From a virus: DNA of 64,000 nucleotides. A program made the translations under genes and the position numbers. The stretch spans positions 1 to 64,000 of IMG/VR virus record IMGVR_UViG_3300021963_000106; one strand, written 5' to 3'. Every line of letters starts with the position of its first letter. Position 1 is the first letter of the stretch. The notes beneath the pieces were generated by a model. That model saw only the letters and a program-made list of their open reading frames with translations. It was not told the DNA's origin and did no database searches. Shown piece after piece: positions 26,101 through 39,100 of the stretch.

Positions 26101-28547
26101 TATGGATAGTTTCCATAAACCAATCCATCATTAATTGTTGTAGTTCCTGTTCCTGAGAATTCATATTTTGACTTATCAACAACAATCGTCTTTACTTTGT
26201 TCTTGAATTTTATTTTTGATTTGACTTTTATTTTTCGGAGAGTAGCAATTAATTTTGCTTCTCCCGAAGATGATAGACCTTTTATTGTTAAACTTCTTGA
26301 TCCATTGGTAAAGACAAATTTGTCTGGAGTTAATTCTTCTACAACACCATTTTTGTTTACCAGAACATATCTTTCTTCATCAAATGGTAAGAAAGTTTCT
26401 GTTTCTAAAGCAGTTATTGTATTTGTAGAATTTCCTGAGATTGAAACATCAAATTGTTTTCTAATAGTTAATTCTGAATTTGTCAGATCAACATCTGATA
26501 CATTCTGTTTAGGTAATACAGTGTATAAAGTATTATCTACTGAAGATTGTAATTTTGAATTTAAAATAGTAAAATCTGATGGATTAATAGTTACGGTGGG
26601 CAATCCACCATCACAAACTCCAGCTACTGTTGTGACTCCACTAATAGTAAGAGTGTTCTGACCTAATCCAGTAATTTTGGCGTAAGTGGGTAAAGAAAGT
26701 CCTGGATTACTAAATGATACTAAGTTACCTAAACTTGCAATTCCAACTAATACTGAATTTGTTGAAGTAACAGTACTGACACCACCACTTGCAGCTGATA
26801 TATTTGCTAAACCAATTTGATATCCGGAATATTGTTTTAAATCTGCGGTAAAAGTATATGCTGTTCCAACTACACCATACAAAGATTTAACATCATTTTC
26901 TGAGAACGATGTTAACGCAGTAGAAACCCTAGTATTTTCTATTCCATCAAAAATAAGTCTTTCTCCTATTAGGAAAGATCCTTGAGTATTATAAGCAGTA
27001 AGTATTCCAGAATTAGTTGTAGAATATCTTAGGTATGCAGTTGCTCCACTAGACTTTCCTTTAATATGAGTAGGAACTGTTAAAGATATTGGTTCATTTA
27101 CAGAAATTTCTGTATAAGTTTGTAAATCAAATAAAGTTATATCCCATTCATTGGAATATGGTAGTGCAGAACTGTATGATCCAGATTCTAAAGCAAAGTC
27201 ATAAACTCTAGCCAATCCAATTTCTTTTCCTGGAGCTGCAGTTGAAGCAAGACCAACTCTACTATCTCTTAAGGAAACTGTATAATTTGTTGTCAGTCCA
27301 ATAATAGGAGATCCATGAACTCTATTTAATGTGAAAGTTGGACCTGTTACATAATTAAAACTTTGATTCTCTAAAAGTTTAGTATCCCTTGGTTTTTTGA
27401 AGTCAAGGTAAGTTGGGGATATAGTTTCTACCTCATAACCTCTTATATAAGCCTTGATTGGAGATACTACATAAGTTCCTAATTCATCAGAAGGTGCATT
27501 ATTGTTATATGTTAAAGAATTTTCTTGGAATATACCACCATTTCCTTTTAAATCATTTAAGGTTTCTGCAACTTTGATAGTTGGTTTTTTTACATAATAA
27601 TCTCCAGATTCATCAAAGGTTCTTCTTGCAAATTCTTGAGATAGAATATTATATTGTGGAGAATTTCTTGATGTAATTTCAACACCATTTCTAATTTCCT
27701 TTAGTTGAATAAAATCACCAGTGTCTGTAGAGTCTATTGGTAATGATGTTAAAGATAGAGTTATCCTTAAACGATCAGCTCCAGGAGCAGCATAATTTGA
27801 AAATCCTTGAGCATTATCATTTAAGGTTTCATCTTCATAAGAATTGACAATTCCTTCAACTACTTTAAATCCTATTTTAACGCTAGGAATATTAGAGTAT
27901 TGTGAAATTACAAGAAAATCGTCGTATACGTTTACAAAATTTCCTCTTACAAAATATACACCTTTTGTTAAGTATACTGCTGATCCTACGGCGGAACTAT
28001 TGTTACTTATTGTTTTTGCAAGTAAATCTCCACCTCTTAAAAGAATAGTTGGAGAACTACCATCTTCTTCTTGCTGAAAAATATCTTCTTCTACAATTAA
28101 GTTTTCTGAATTTGAAAAAACTTTTTGTGAATTTGTTACCGAATCTGAATTTAAATATGTAACATATATTGTTGTATTCCCAGTTTCAGTTACTGTTGAA
28201 CTTAGATAAGAATCTATTCTAGCTCTAATACCTGTCGATTGTCCTCTTACAACCTTCCCAATACAATAAGGTAAATATGATTCAATATTAATACTTAATA
28301 TATTATTTTCAAGAATTACTGCATTTAAATCGTTTCTATATGTTAGTGCGCCTGGTATTACAACTGACCCTTCGGTAAAAGTATGAGTTCCAAATTGTTC
28401 GATTTGGTTTTGTAGTATGCTTTGGAGAGTTGTTAGTTCTCTAGCTTGAACTGGATATCCTGGTTTAAATAAAACTTTATGATATGACGAGTTAGAATCA
28501 TAATCATCAAAATATGGAGAAACATTAAGGTTTGTTTTCTGTGGCAT
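23148..28547 (-). CDS. 1,799-aa fibre-like tail protein (DUF4815-type) ending in a truncated S74 domain
   Basis: The N-terminus (PYFDDYDSNSSYHKVLFKPGYPVQARELTTLQSILQNQIEQFG) is characteristic of DUF4815-type phage tail proteins. A long beta-rich body follows, then a Pro/Ala repeat linker (about residues 1735-1765), a Gly run and SDIKLKKNIQPI. In S74 proteases a Ser and a Lys five residues later form the self-cleaving dyad, and that spacing is kept here. The frame stops 20 residues later, so the chaperone body is in the next ORF. It is probably a long or short tail fibre or baseplate-attached protein. Confidence 0.85.
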   Translation of the reverse strand: MPQKTNLNVSPYFDDYDSNSSYHKVLFKPGYPVQARELTTLQSILQNQIEQFGTHTFTEGSVVIPGALTYRNDLNAVILENNILSINIESYLPYCIGKVVRGQSTGIRARIDSYLSSTVTETGNTTIYVTYLNSDSVTNSQKVFSNSENLIVEEDIFQQEEDGSSPTILLRGGDLLAKTISNNSSAVGSAVYLTKGVYFVRGNFVNVYDDFLVISQYSNIPSVKIGFKVVEGIVNSYEDETLNDNAQGFSNYAAPGADRLRITLSLTSLPIDSTDTGDFIQLKEIRNGVEITSRNSPQYNILSQEFARRTFDESGDYYVKKPTIKVAETLNDLKGNGGIFQENSLTYNNNAPSDELGTYVVSPIKAYIRGYEVETISPTYLDFKKPRDTKLLENQSFNYVTGPTFTLNRVHGSPIIGLTTNYTVSLRDSRVGLASTAAPGKEIGLARVYDFALESGSYSSALPYSNEWDITLFDLQTYTEISVNEPISLTVPTHIKGKSSGATAYLRYSTTNSGILTAYNTQGSFLIGERLIFDGIENTRVSTALTSFSENDVKSLYGVVGTAYTFTADLKQYSGYQIGLANISAASGGVSTVTSTNSVLVGIASLGNLVSFSNPGLSLPTYAKITGLGQNTLTISGVTTVAGVCDGGLPTVTINPSDFTILNSKLQSSVDNTLYTVLPKQNVSDVDLTNSELTIRKQFDVSISGNSTNTITALETETFLPFDEERYVLVNKNGVVEELTPDKFVFTNGSRSLTIKGLSSSGEAKLIATLRKIKVKSKIKFKNKVKTIVVDKSKYEFSGTGTTTINDGLVYGNYPYGTRVQDEDICLLYPDVTKIYGVFESDDTNSPNLPSLQLTSFTGPTSKTGDLILGEELVGNLSQTVAIYSEKINDLQVGFIYLNSSTFIEGEEVTFKESGIKAIVTSVNNGDNNITSNFTFINGQKNTIYDYSKLTRNKNTKEPTSKLKIVFEYAEFLSSDNGDITTVNSYEQFDYCDIPNINGIKNSDLIDIRPKVSNFSISEGSRSPFEFLGRDFNNFNNSAPNILASDESSVINYSFYLPRIDKIYLSKDGIFQIASGTSSETPQPPQPIQDSLEISTVYLPPYLCDMEGIDINISEHKRYRMIDIQSLETRIKNLEFYTALTLLEVDTSSLLITDANGLNRFKSGFFVDDFSTTESQKKVTIVKNSINIKDSELRPTHYTTQLDLILGTNSVIGIGTSADPSADSRFSDDIIGSGVKKTGQLVTLNYEEVVEINQPYSTRVVNVNPYAADFFGGTIEIFPSSDVWVDQVRLQPKTVNAEGNYAQTKIQLTAQGFDAQTGFGPVTWGSWETVWTGESVANSTREVVRGYDIYADEIKVTTKTGTSSRKGTRQVLKEQFDNTSFGDQVLNSQLIPFVRSRNIEFTAKRLKPSTRMYAFFDGVNVNPYVIPKLIEISMVNGIFEVGETVIGTFNVSSPNSPYIKFRVANQNHKYGPYNNPTDIFTLNPYGINQTIPSLYSSTSTILNIDTYSLSNQPQGSFYGYLSENMRLKGQTSGAEAIVTAKRLVTDNVGTLIGSLYIPNPNIDLNPKFQCGTKLLRLTNSDVNSQIMGVSFTTAEEKYFAEGRVNTVQENIIVVRNARVETQTPVESQTASETGPEVIVKSTLIGSIPIPQAYDYYGSGDGGGGRQPYNGVATGYIVATGGYGTVNQNAGNYSPFGNTVLSSPAIGEGGVQRAIAQGYPKSEIVAWAQRTGATVGPVAAQMLGIRAPAPAPAPAPRPAPAPAPRSSPPSGGGGKKSDIKLKKNIQPIDNALNRLLNIKI

Positions 28548-28553
28548 GATTCT

Positions 28554-30107
28554 TTAGAATTGCAAAATAACTTTGATATCTTCTTTTTGATTTATAGACC
28601 TTGTGATTGATGGTCTGTTGTCAACGTAAATTATATTTCCAGAATACTTTTTAACTTCAGGATTTGAAACTCCATTAGTAAAAGTTTGACCAAGATAGTA
28701 TGTTCTACTATTTATTGATGTAGATACACCACTAAAATTAGTGTCTATTCCTAATGTTACACTTCCTCCTATGATATTAAATGAACCACCATTACCAATA
28801 TTTGAAGTAAATCTGTTTAGATTAAATCCATATGTGGGGGAGGTATTTTGAGTTCCGTTTGTATTAAAACCAACCAAACTTCTGTCTTGCCAATATTTCA
28901 AGACTCCTGTGTTTTGGTCATAAGAAACAACCCTACCCACAGCAGTAGATCCTACTCCTATAGTTTGGGTTATTCTTGAATCTGAAGTAAAAGTTGCACT
29001 ACTATAACCAACACCAGTTAGTTTTAATGCATAAACTGCACTTGCTTTTTCTTGAGTTAAAAGAGTTGATGTATTAAAGGATTCTGGATTTTCTATAATT
29101 CCAACTCTTGCAATTTGATTTCCAGTAATAAAATCGGGATTTTCTATATCATTTTCAATCCTAGAATATACCAAAACATTATAAGCACCTAGTTCACGAT
29201 AAATGTCTGCCCCATGTCCTCCTTGAGGTGGAACTATTACATTAAAAACTGGAGAAGTTGAACCAGTTGGAACACCTCCAGCAACTAAATCTACTGTTCC
29301 ATAAGTGTAACCAGATCCACCTCTGGAAATTGTAATATTACTAACCTTAGATTCATTATTAATTGAAATAGTTGCTTCAGCTCCAGAACCATCTCCTCTA
29401 ATAGGAACTCTTGTATAAGTTCTATTTGCAGTCCCTAAACCAACACCTCTACTTGCAATAGTAACAACTTTTAGTTGACCACTTGTTGCAGCATTGTTTC
29501 TAACCGATGAATTTTCTGAACTAGATTCCCAATCCCTAGGAACTGGCATATAGTTTGTAGAATCAAACTTGACAATATCACTTGGTTTTATGGTGTAAAG
29601 ATATTTCCAAATATAACCATCACCACTACTTCCAGCAGATCTTGGTTCAAGATCTGTAAAGGTTGGTTGATCTAATGATGGTTTTCCATTTGGATTTTCT
29701 GGGTCAATTCCATTATGCAGACAAATATAAACCTTATAATCTTCGTTTACGACATAATAATTTGCAGAATATAGACTAGTTGCTCCAGATGGTTTAGAGG
29801 TATTTGTTCTACTTATATCATGACGATACATATCATAAGTTGTTCCTGATGACCAAGTAATTTTTCTAATTACTTGTCTTACATCACCACTTAATATTTT
29901 TTTTACTGCTATTATATTATCCCAATAATTATTCTCTTCGTCGAAGTTATCTTTAGGAGCAGGAGGTAAAGAATCCCAATTAGACTGATAATCCGAAGCA
30001 TTTGGAAGGCCAACAAAAGCATAAAAAGAATTTGTGTCTGTTGTGGCAGCAGACACAAAACTTTTTGCATTCAATATTCTTAATTGATCAGTTATAATTG
30101 CTGACAT
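28554..30107 (-). CDS. gp8: Baseplate wedge protein gp8-like
   Basis: The 517-aa protein is longer than T4 gp8 (334 aa). The N-terminal half keeps the gp8 pattern: NYYVVNEDYKVYICLHNG near residue 115, then SGDGYIWKYLYTIKPSDIVKF and NYMPVPRDWE (about residues 160-195). The C-terminal half is beta-rich, with an RGGSGYTYGTVDL repeat near residue 266. It lies between the giant protein and the 1,799-aa fibre. A double late promoter lies upstream. Confidence 0.85.
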   Translation of the reverse strand: MSAIITDQLRILNAKSFVSAATTDTNSFYAFVGLPNASDYQSNWDSLPPAPKDNFDEENNYWDNIIAVKKILSGDVRQVIRKITWSSGTTYDMYRHDISRTNTSKPSGATSLYSANYYVVNEDYKVYICLHNGIDPENPNGKPSLDQPTFTDLEPRSAGSSGDGYIWKYLYTIKPSDIVKFDSTNYMPVPRDWESSSENSSVRNNAATSGQLKVVTIASRGVGLGTANRTYTRVPIRGDGSGAEATISINNESKVSNITISRGGSGYTYGTVDLVAGGVPTGSTSPVFNVIVPPQGGHGADIYRELGAYNVLVYSRIENDIENPDFITGNQIARVGIIENPESFNTSTLLTQEKASAVYALKLTGVGYSSATFTSDSRITQTIGVGSTAVGRVVSYDQNTGVLKYWQDRSLVGFNTNGTQNTSPTYGFNLNRFTSNIGNGGSFNIIGGSVTLGIDTNFSGVSTSINSRTYYLGQTFTNGVSNPEVKKYSGNIIYVDNRPSITRSINQKEDIKVILQF

Positions 30108-30121
30108 TTTATACGGTTTTT

Positions 30122-30133
30122 TATTTATTTATT
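30122..30133 (-). promoter_or_regulatory. Double late promoter before gp8
   Basis: Two overlapping AATAAATA elements 15-26 bp upstream of the ATG, touching the stop of the giant gene. Confidence 0.6.
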
Positions 30134-33100
30134 AGTTATAATTTAAGTATCTCAATGGATTTACTCTTTCGATAAGTGGGGAAGTTGAAATTCCCAATAG
30201 AGCATTGTTATAGACATTAAATGATTTTGCACCAATTCTATTTGAAGCTTCTATTCTTCCCCAACTATATTCGCCGTAGAAATTGCTATAACCTATTCCA
30301 GAAAGACCATTATAACCTTTTACACTCACTGTAACTTTTGCAACTGCTGTTATACCCACACCAGGAACAGCAGTTTGTGCAATAGAAACAGAAGCAACTT
30401 CGTAAACATTATCTATGAATGAGGTCCCAAATCCAATAACAGAACCATTCTGATATAGAGAAGTAAGTCCATTACCAACATTAGATCTATTAACAACAAA
30501 GTAATAACCTGTTTGAATTCCACTTACAGTAATAGCAGATCCAACTATGGAAGAATCTCTTAGATAAGAATTTGTAGGTATGAAAAGATCAAACACAATT
30601 CCAGTTGAAGCCACACCAACAGAAACAGTATTAATTCCAGAAATTATTCCAAAATCTCCAGTGTATGAAACATTTTCAATATCTTCATAATAACCAGAAG
30701 CACCTGGTTGTTCAATTAAAACTGAAGGAGGATTTGTATTTGTATATCCGCTGCCTGGATTTGTTAATGTAATCGAAGTTACGATACCAGATGATATAGA
30801 AGCAGAAGCAATTGCATTATTTCTATATTGATTTAGAGAGAATGATGAAGTATAGAATCTATAGGAGTTTTCAGATGCAGATCTAAATTGACTTATATAC
30901 TGAGTTTGTCTTCCGTCAGTTATTCCTCCAATAACGTTAGAAGATATTTGAACAAGGTTAATTTCAATATAATTTTGTCCACTAGTGAATATGATTTCAT
31001 ATTTAAATGGAGTTGATGATGGGGAAGAAGAATAATTATATCCCTCAACTCTTATTCTGTAATTTGAACCATATGATAATGTATAGATGTTAGTAACTCT
31101 TCTATCTCCTGGATTAATATGAATTCCTGGTAGTGATGGAGAGTTTGGTAAAATTCCACTATATTGTGCAGATCCTCCACCAAAAGTTATATATCCATTA
31201 GATCCCAAATACACGTTAGAATAACGAGATCCTAAAAAGTCAATTTCAAATGGAAGAGTAATATTCCAAGAAGTATCATCAACATCTCCACTAAAATATG
31301 TCGTCATTCCCACAGTTCCATTATTTGAATATGATATAGATTCAATAGATCCTGTAGCGGGAATAAAGGTATTTGTGGGATTGGAAATTGATACGCTAGG
31401 AGATGTTGTGTATCCAACTCCACCTTCAGAAATCACAATGGAAGAAATTGTACCTGCAGAGGAAACAACAGCAGTCGCTGAAGCACCAACAATAAGATCT
31501 TGAGAGATTATTCTTATTTTTGATCTAAATTGGTTAGTGGTATTTTCTTTATTGTTATCAAAGAAAGTTTTGACATTTTCTACAAAAAATACTGTAGAAC
31601 CAACACCAACACTTTGAATTAGATTTGTCACTGGTTGAACTAAAGGTTCATATTGAACTCTATCCTTTGCAACAAATTTTCCTTCAATAAATTTGTCCTC
31701 TGTTTGTCTACACCATATGAGAGGTCTAGGATATGTTTCGTTTAAAGAAATTCCTGGACCAAGATATGGATTTGTAAACACACTGTCAGTTGAGTTTACA
31801 TTTGTTACAATTCTGGAATTTTCTTTAAAGGAAATATTATCATCATTTAGTCTAATAGTATCTCCTGGTTTAACAGTTTCTAAAATATCAACGTTTAGGG
31901 TATCTACATCACCAGTTCCTCTGTAGAAGATGATGTTTGATTTATCTCCTGATTTTGGAGCAGATAAGAACGTAATATAACTTCCACCAGCAAATGTGTA
32001 ACTGTCTCCAGGTACTTGTAGAATATCATTTATAAAGACTAATAGAGTATCTTCAACACTGATATTAGATCCAAATTTAGTTCTTATTGATGTTTGCTGA
32101 CCATTAATTTTTATTGGGAATGATCTGGTGACACCATCAAATAGTTCATCTAAACTATCAATTACTTGCAAATCTCCAATTGACCAAGCAGAAAACTCAT
32201 CATTTTGAACTTTATCAACAAAAATTTGGAATTCATTAAATGGAATAGAAGTATTTGTTGGTATGCCTACAGTGCCACCAATTGAAACTGTAAGAATTTC
32301 TCCCTGACCATAACCATAACCAAGATTTTTGATTTCAAAATCAATTACACTTGATCCTTGACCAACTACAATATCAACTGTTGCATTTGATCCAGATCCC
32401 TGAACCGAAGATGAACTATAAACTACTGGTAGATTAGTGTATGATAATGGATAATCAAAGTATACTAGTGGTGGATTTGTTGTTGTATATCCTGTTCCAG
32501 GATTTGTTATTGATACTCCAGTCACATGACCATTAACAACAGTTGCCACCCCAACATAATGAACATCAACTATTCCTAAACCTCCAGTATAAACACCAAC
32601 ATTTACTGTTTGTATTCCAGATCTATAACCAGATCCACTGTTTCCTATGCTAATTGAAGAAATAGTTCCAAGTCCAGAAACTACAGCAGTACCGCCAGCA
32701 GATACTAAAGGTTGATAACCAAATCCTGCCGATGAACCTACGGAAACAATAATACCACCAGTTGGAACATTTGAGGTGTTAATATCACTTGAAGTTGATG
32801 TTATTGAACCAGTGAACTGAATGCTTGTTATTCCAACACTTTCTCTTAGTGTGTAGTTACCTTCAATGTTAATTAATCCGCCGGGTCTTTGTGGTTGTTG
32901 GAATATTTGATTGATCAAAACTATGGCATTACTTGTGGATATTCCACCAACATTATTTCCTGATGAAGTGAGTCTAAATTCTGTGGTTATTCCAGTAAAT
33001 TTAGATGAAATATCATCATAGACGTAATTCTTAGAATAAGGTTCTATAGAACTATTTTTAATTGAAGACCTTAGGAAAGATCTGCCACTAAAACTAGAAC

Positions 33101-36100
33101 TCGTGGTTATTCCAGAATAGTCTCTTTCACTTGGAGGATTAGTTACTGTTCCTATAGGAATAGCACCATACGGAGGTGATGCAAAATTAATGGTGTTTTC
33201 TACAATATTATAATTTCCATAAATCTTAGTCACTAAAGATCCTGATGCATGAGTTGATAGTCCTGTTCCCATCCATTCTCTGTCAACAAGGAAGGAATTG
33301 GTGCTTCCAAATCCAACACTTCTTATTTTCATTATTTCATTGTTAACCTTAACCAAATCTCCACCAAAAATAGATGTAATTCCGGCAAATTTAACAACGT
33401 CGTCTATCGATGAAATATTCTGAACTACAGTTGTAGTTACTGAGGTAGAAACAATAGGAGATTGGATAACATTATCAATTCCAACAATAACTCTTGAATT
33501 CTGATTTTTAGCTAAAAATGTATGAGTTGTGCCTATTCCTACTGATGTAAAATCGTATACAATTGGAGTTGATTTTAATGCATTTTGTGCAGATGAAGCC
33601 AACTTAATTTTTAGATCATCAACTTTGACAATATATACTGTTGATGGTAGTTTATCAGTTGTTCCTATACCAACAATTCCAGTGTCAACTGTAGATATGC
33701 CAATTGCTTGAGAAGATCCATAACCAGGATTTACATAAGTTACTTCTTCTCCACTCACATAGAAATGATTTGGAATAGTTATAGTGTTTTGGTCAACTTC
33801 AACAATATTTGAATCACTACCATCAAATACCTTTTTGAATATTGGAGATAAATTATGAGTTAAATCAAAGGACCTCTTAATATCATTAAAAGTTCCTCTA
33901 TAATTACCACTTCCACTGTTAATAGTTGCATTATTTAAATCTATTAAAGTTAAGGTATTTGTATCATCAACAGTTCTGAGTGAATTTTGGAATACTCTGA
34001 CTTGTGTATTAATATTTGGTATTGGAGTAAAGTATAATTCAGTTGTTCCATTAGTAACTCCAGCACCAATTGTTCCTAGAGTATTACTGGTTAAGATTTC
34101 TCCAAATTCTGTTATAGATGCAGTAGATCCATCATCAACAACAATTACTTCAGAAACTTGATATTCATTGTTGGTAGTATCCTCAACACAAACAACGTAA
34201 TATGCACAACTATGTGGATCACTATATGATGAAATAACATTAGAAGTTGGTGATGAAGTTGATCCAATTGCAGTGTAGAATGAATTTAATGAGGTTGAAT
34301 TCATTCTAACTGTGCCAACTCCAGTAGATTGTGTAGAAGCTATAGAAATCCTTACAGAATCAACAGTTATAGTTGACGCTAAAGAAGTATTTGGAGTGAA
34401 ATCTAAAATTAAATTAGAACCAGAAAGACTTGCTCCAAAAGTTCCAATTCCATAACCAGTTCCCGTGTTTAATCTTCCATACTCAAGAAGTTCTACATTA
34501 GTTCCATCATGAAGGACAGTAAACTCATTAAATTCGCAATATGAATTATTTGCATTACTTAATTCAACTAAAAGTTTAGAAGCTCTATAAGTAGAAGCTA
34601 TACCAACTATAGTTGTAGTCGATGAAGTTCCAGAAGGTATGGTTAGATTTGAAGTCTTAATTTGAACAGTACTTCCAAGATCCAGAGTTCCTATTCCAGA
34701 AGCAATATCTTTTATATTGTATGAAGCATGACTAATATCAAAGTTATTGACTGTATAATCTACTGGATAGAATTTAATTACTCCTTCTGTACCAGATACT
34801 TCATAGTCAAAAGATCCCATATCTGCCACAGTTTCAACTCTTCCATATTGATTGATGTAGGCATTAGAATTATCTGCAAATAATGTAACTAGTAAGATTT
34901 GTCTTTCAGAAGTAAACCTTTTATCTCTTACGTAAGTAATAACCTTTAGTGATCTCGCATCTTCTAAATTAAAACTATCAATTACACTAAATGGAGTGCT
35001 TCTTGGATTACTATTAAAATCCTTACTTATGTCATCTATTTTTAAAACTCTATTTCCAATAGATTCAATATAATCCTGAAGTATTTTTGTTCTAAAAATA
35101 ACTTCTTTAGAAATAGAAGGTGTCACATTAAGAGTTTTTTCTGTAGCAAGGTCAAAATCATTGACACAATTTACATCTATAACAGAAATAATATCTGCAA
35201 GACCTGTAAAATCACCTTTATTTTGTTCTGTATTAATACCCGTATTTGCATCATCTTTTGAATCTATTATCAGATCGCTGAATTTTTTAAATCCTGCGGT
35301 GTGATTTAAGCTACTAACAGTATCATTCCATTTCTCATACTCTACTTTTGACTTAATAGAATATGAGAAATATTGATAATAGTCATTATCATGCAATCTT
35401 TGTAATCCATTATTCAAGAACCCACTTTCGAGATTCCATCCTTTTCTAACTATTGATGATGAAGATACGACATAATCACATTCAAAAGTTTCAATTGATG
35501 ATATTGTTGATTGAGAATCTGATGTACTTCCTATAATAAAATCTCCAACTTCAAAATTTTGAGATGATGATATTGTTAAAATATCATTTCTGCTATCCCA
35601 ATTTTCAACCACACCTGAAGAATTTTGAGATCTTACTGTTTCTCCAAGTAAAAATTCATTCTTTTGTAAAACGGGATTAAATATTGGGAAATATTTCTCT
35701 GGAACAATTATTCCAGCAGAATTGGTTGCATTGAAAATACCTGGATTTTCGTTTGATCTTAAGTAATCCTTTAAACTATAAGTTATTGTTCCGTTTGCAC
35801 CACCAATGTTTGGATCAATAGATGTTATTGTAAATAAAGAATAATTGTAAGCAACAGAATTGTAACCTCTAGAAGTTGAACCAACACCTACACTAGTATT
35901 CTCAACTAAAACTTTATCACCTACTGCAAATGGGTAATCTGAAGAAGAACTATAACTGACAGCTAAACCAACCGTAACATCTTTAGTGACATTATCAAAA
36001 ATAATAGAACTAATACCAACCCCATTTGAATTATTAATAGGAACAATCCTTGGTTTGGAGTTGCTTATTCCCTTTGTATTTTTGATAATTCTGATTTCAT

Positions 36101-39100
36101 TGTTGTTTATATCATAAGACAATAAAATATCATTTACCACTTTTGAAGTAGTTCCATCAATAACAACCAAATCTGGTGCAATTGAATAATTCTTACCAAC
36201 CGAACTAATTCCAATCTCTTTAAAAGATGCTAGATTATTCAGTTTTAATAGTTGTGGTAGAAGAGCAACGGGTCTTACAGAGGAATCAATTGAATAGTCA
36301 AATCCAATATCTTCTATTTCATAAGAAGAAATATTTCCAATGTCCTCACTGACAGGATAAACAATCGCATTTGATCCATAAGTGGAAAATACGGAAGTTA
36401 TGCCAGGAAGAGATTTGTAATTTGAACCTAAATTCTTAACAGAAAACTCATTAATCTCACCTAAAGCACTCAGTGATTTTGTTGTATATTCAATTTTAGC
36501 TTCTGTTGGAAGGTAAGAATTTTTTTCTGGTTTGTTTAGAATGTTAAATGTGAATGATGTAGTTCCTATTCCAACTATTCTATGAGTCCCTGAATAAGAA
36601 CTATTTTGAACAATCAAAGAGTTGGAGTCAATAACTTCAAAGTCATCTACTATTTCCTTCTTAGTAGAAGGAGTATTATCAATATCAACGACCGCCAATT
36701 TATAATAAAGATTATCGGTAATATTATCGGATAGATTAAGAGTTAATTTTGCTGTAGAATCAACTCCCACAATACCTTCTCTTACAACTTCAAAACTATT
36801 TTGTTTTAATGTAGATTTGAATTCATTAATAAAGTTTCTATCATAGTATAATTTTAAATCAAACGCTGGAATTTTTGTGGAATTTTTTGTATAAGATAAA
36901 GAAGAATCTGACAAGTCAAAAATTACAGGTTGATTCCTAATAATAGTAATAGGGGGATTTACTGAATATAAAGTGCCAGAAGAAGAACTAATAATATTAA
37001 TTTCTCTGGGATTACTTAATGTTGCATTATAGTAACTTGATGATAATTTAATATTATTTTCATCTACAACAACCACATAGTAAATTTTTTCATTTTCAAG
37101 ACCTCCCGAAGGAGATGTGGATGTATGTATTACTTTTTGTCCATCAATATATCCATGACTATCGATACGAATAGTGTTGTTTAAAATATTAACGTTTCCG
37201 GAAGCAAAAGTTTTGGGATTTGCTACAAGTCTTCTATTTGTATCATTATATGATATTGCATATGTTGTAGAAATTCCAGAAACACACTTAATGTTTACTG
37301 TGTCATTTAAAGACAATCCATGGGTAGTTGCAGTTGATACTACTACTTTATTTTTGAGAACGTTTCCAGTTAAAACATTACTATAAATTGTTTTAAATGA
37401 GTGATTATTTCCGGATCCAATACCAGTAAAATAAAGTGTACTAACATTTACACTACTATTAATTCCAACAAAGGTTCCAGTTGATCCCAATCCAACTTGT
37501 TGAGTCGAAATTCCAATAAGATCATTTGAAATTCTTGCAGCGTATACAACTTGACCTTCAGATAACTGAGTTGAATTAATTCCATCAGTAGAAATTGATA
37601 CTGATGTTCCTCCATTTGTGGAGTAGATTAATTGAACTCCCGTTTGTAAATTGTGATCTTTTAAATAAATTGACTTAGTTGGAACAAATAGAGAAGTTAC
37701 TCCCACTCCAGGATTCGAGAAATAAATTGTATTTCCAATACCAACTCCAGATATTGTTCCAATCCCTAAAGATTCTGATGGATCAAAGTAAATGGTTTTA
37801 TTCAGTGAGTATGAAGAACTTGAAGTTGTAACACCAACATCAACTGTAAACTTCCTTGTTTTCTCATACAACACAGTTGATGCACTATGAGAAGTTCCAA
37901 CAGTATTATTATATGATCTTAAAACTTTAATTCTAGAAGATATTGAATCAATGGATAAAACCTTTACAAGTTCGGAATCTATTTGGAAAATATCATTAAC
38001 ATTAATGTATGGATAAGTTAGGGTTCCATATACATTGAAATATGTGACTATACCAGTAGATACTGAAGAACCTATTGATGATTGTAAAACAAAATTATTA
38101 GTACTAACGCCAATTGTAAAATTACCATCGAGACCACTATTATCTGTACTTAATCCACTAATTCTTACAAAATCTCTATTTGATAAATTATGTGGAGAAG
38201 TTGCAAAACCAATAAATTTATTATTAGATGTAAATGGAACGAATTCAACTTCGTTCGCAGTTGTAGTTTCTGTGATTAAAGAATTTATCTTTTTGCCTTT
38301 TATACTAGAAACAACTGCAGCTGCGTTAAATCCTTCTGTTCCTGTATTGTCAAATATTATTGGATTGTTTACACTATAGTTGTTACCTCCAGAAGAAATC
38401 CCAATGGATGAGATTTTTCCTGATTTTGCGTATCTAACTTTAGTGTTTTGATTTTTAATTTTATTGGGATAATTTAAAAATCTATAATCACTATTAGATG
38501 AATTTATATTATATGGTGAAGTATTTCTTAACCAACCTGTTTTAATTAAATCAACTTCATCTTGGTTTGAAGAAACATTATAGTTGTAATCAATTGGTTT
38601 AGACTTATATTCATTTCCTATAAAATATGGAAATACTGGTCTCTTATAATTTTTAAATGGACCACTTGATTGGACATTTGTATCAATAGTGGAAAAATAT
38701 GCATAAACTCCATTTGGAAATTCTGGAGTTATACAGAATCTGCCATTAAATTCATCAAGATCTCCTGTTGATTTATATTCATAATCCTCTACAAAAAATC
38801 CAGATGGATAGATTGAAGAACTTGGTCTTGAATTTAAATTGGAAAGTCCATAACCAGTAGATAACTGTTTTATTACTCCTCCAGTTTCCGATGAATAACC
38901 ATATGGTCCATAAATTGGATTTCCATCATAAGCCCATCCAATAATTGGAGAGTGTGATGTGGAATTGATTTCTCTATTATTTTGTATGATAAGATCAGGA
39001 ATATATGTCTTTACTCCATTGACTAGTCTAGTTGTTGTAACAGACTGTCTTAACTTTCTTGGAGAGTATGAATGTCCATACTCTAATCCATAGGAACTAT

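Noticed and set aside
26197-26661. 154-aa plus-strand frame inside the 1,799-aa gene
   Set aside because: Shadow of a real structural gene; no start signals.
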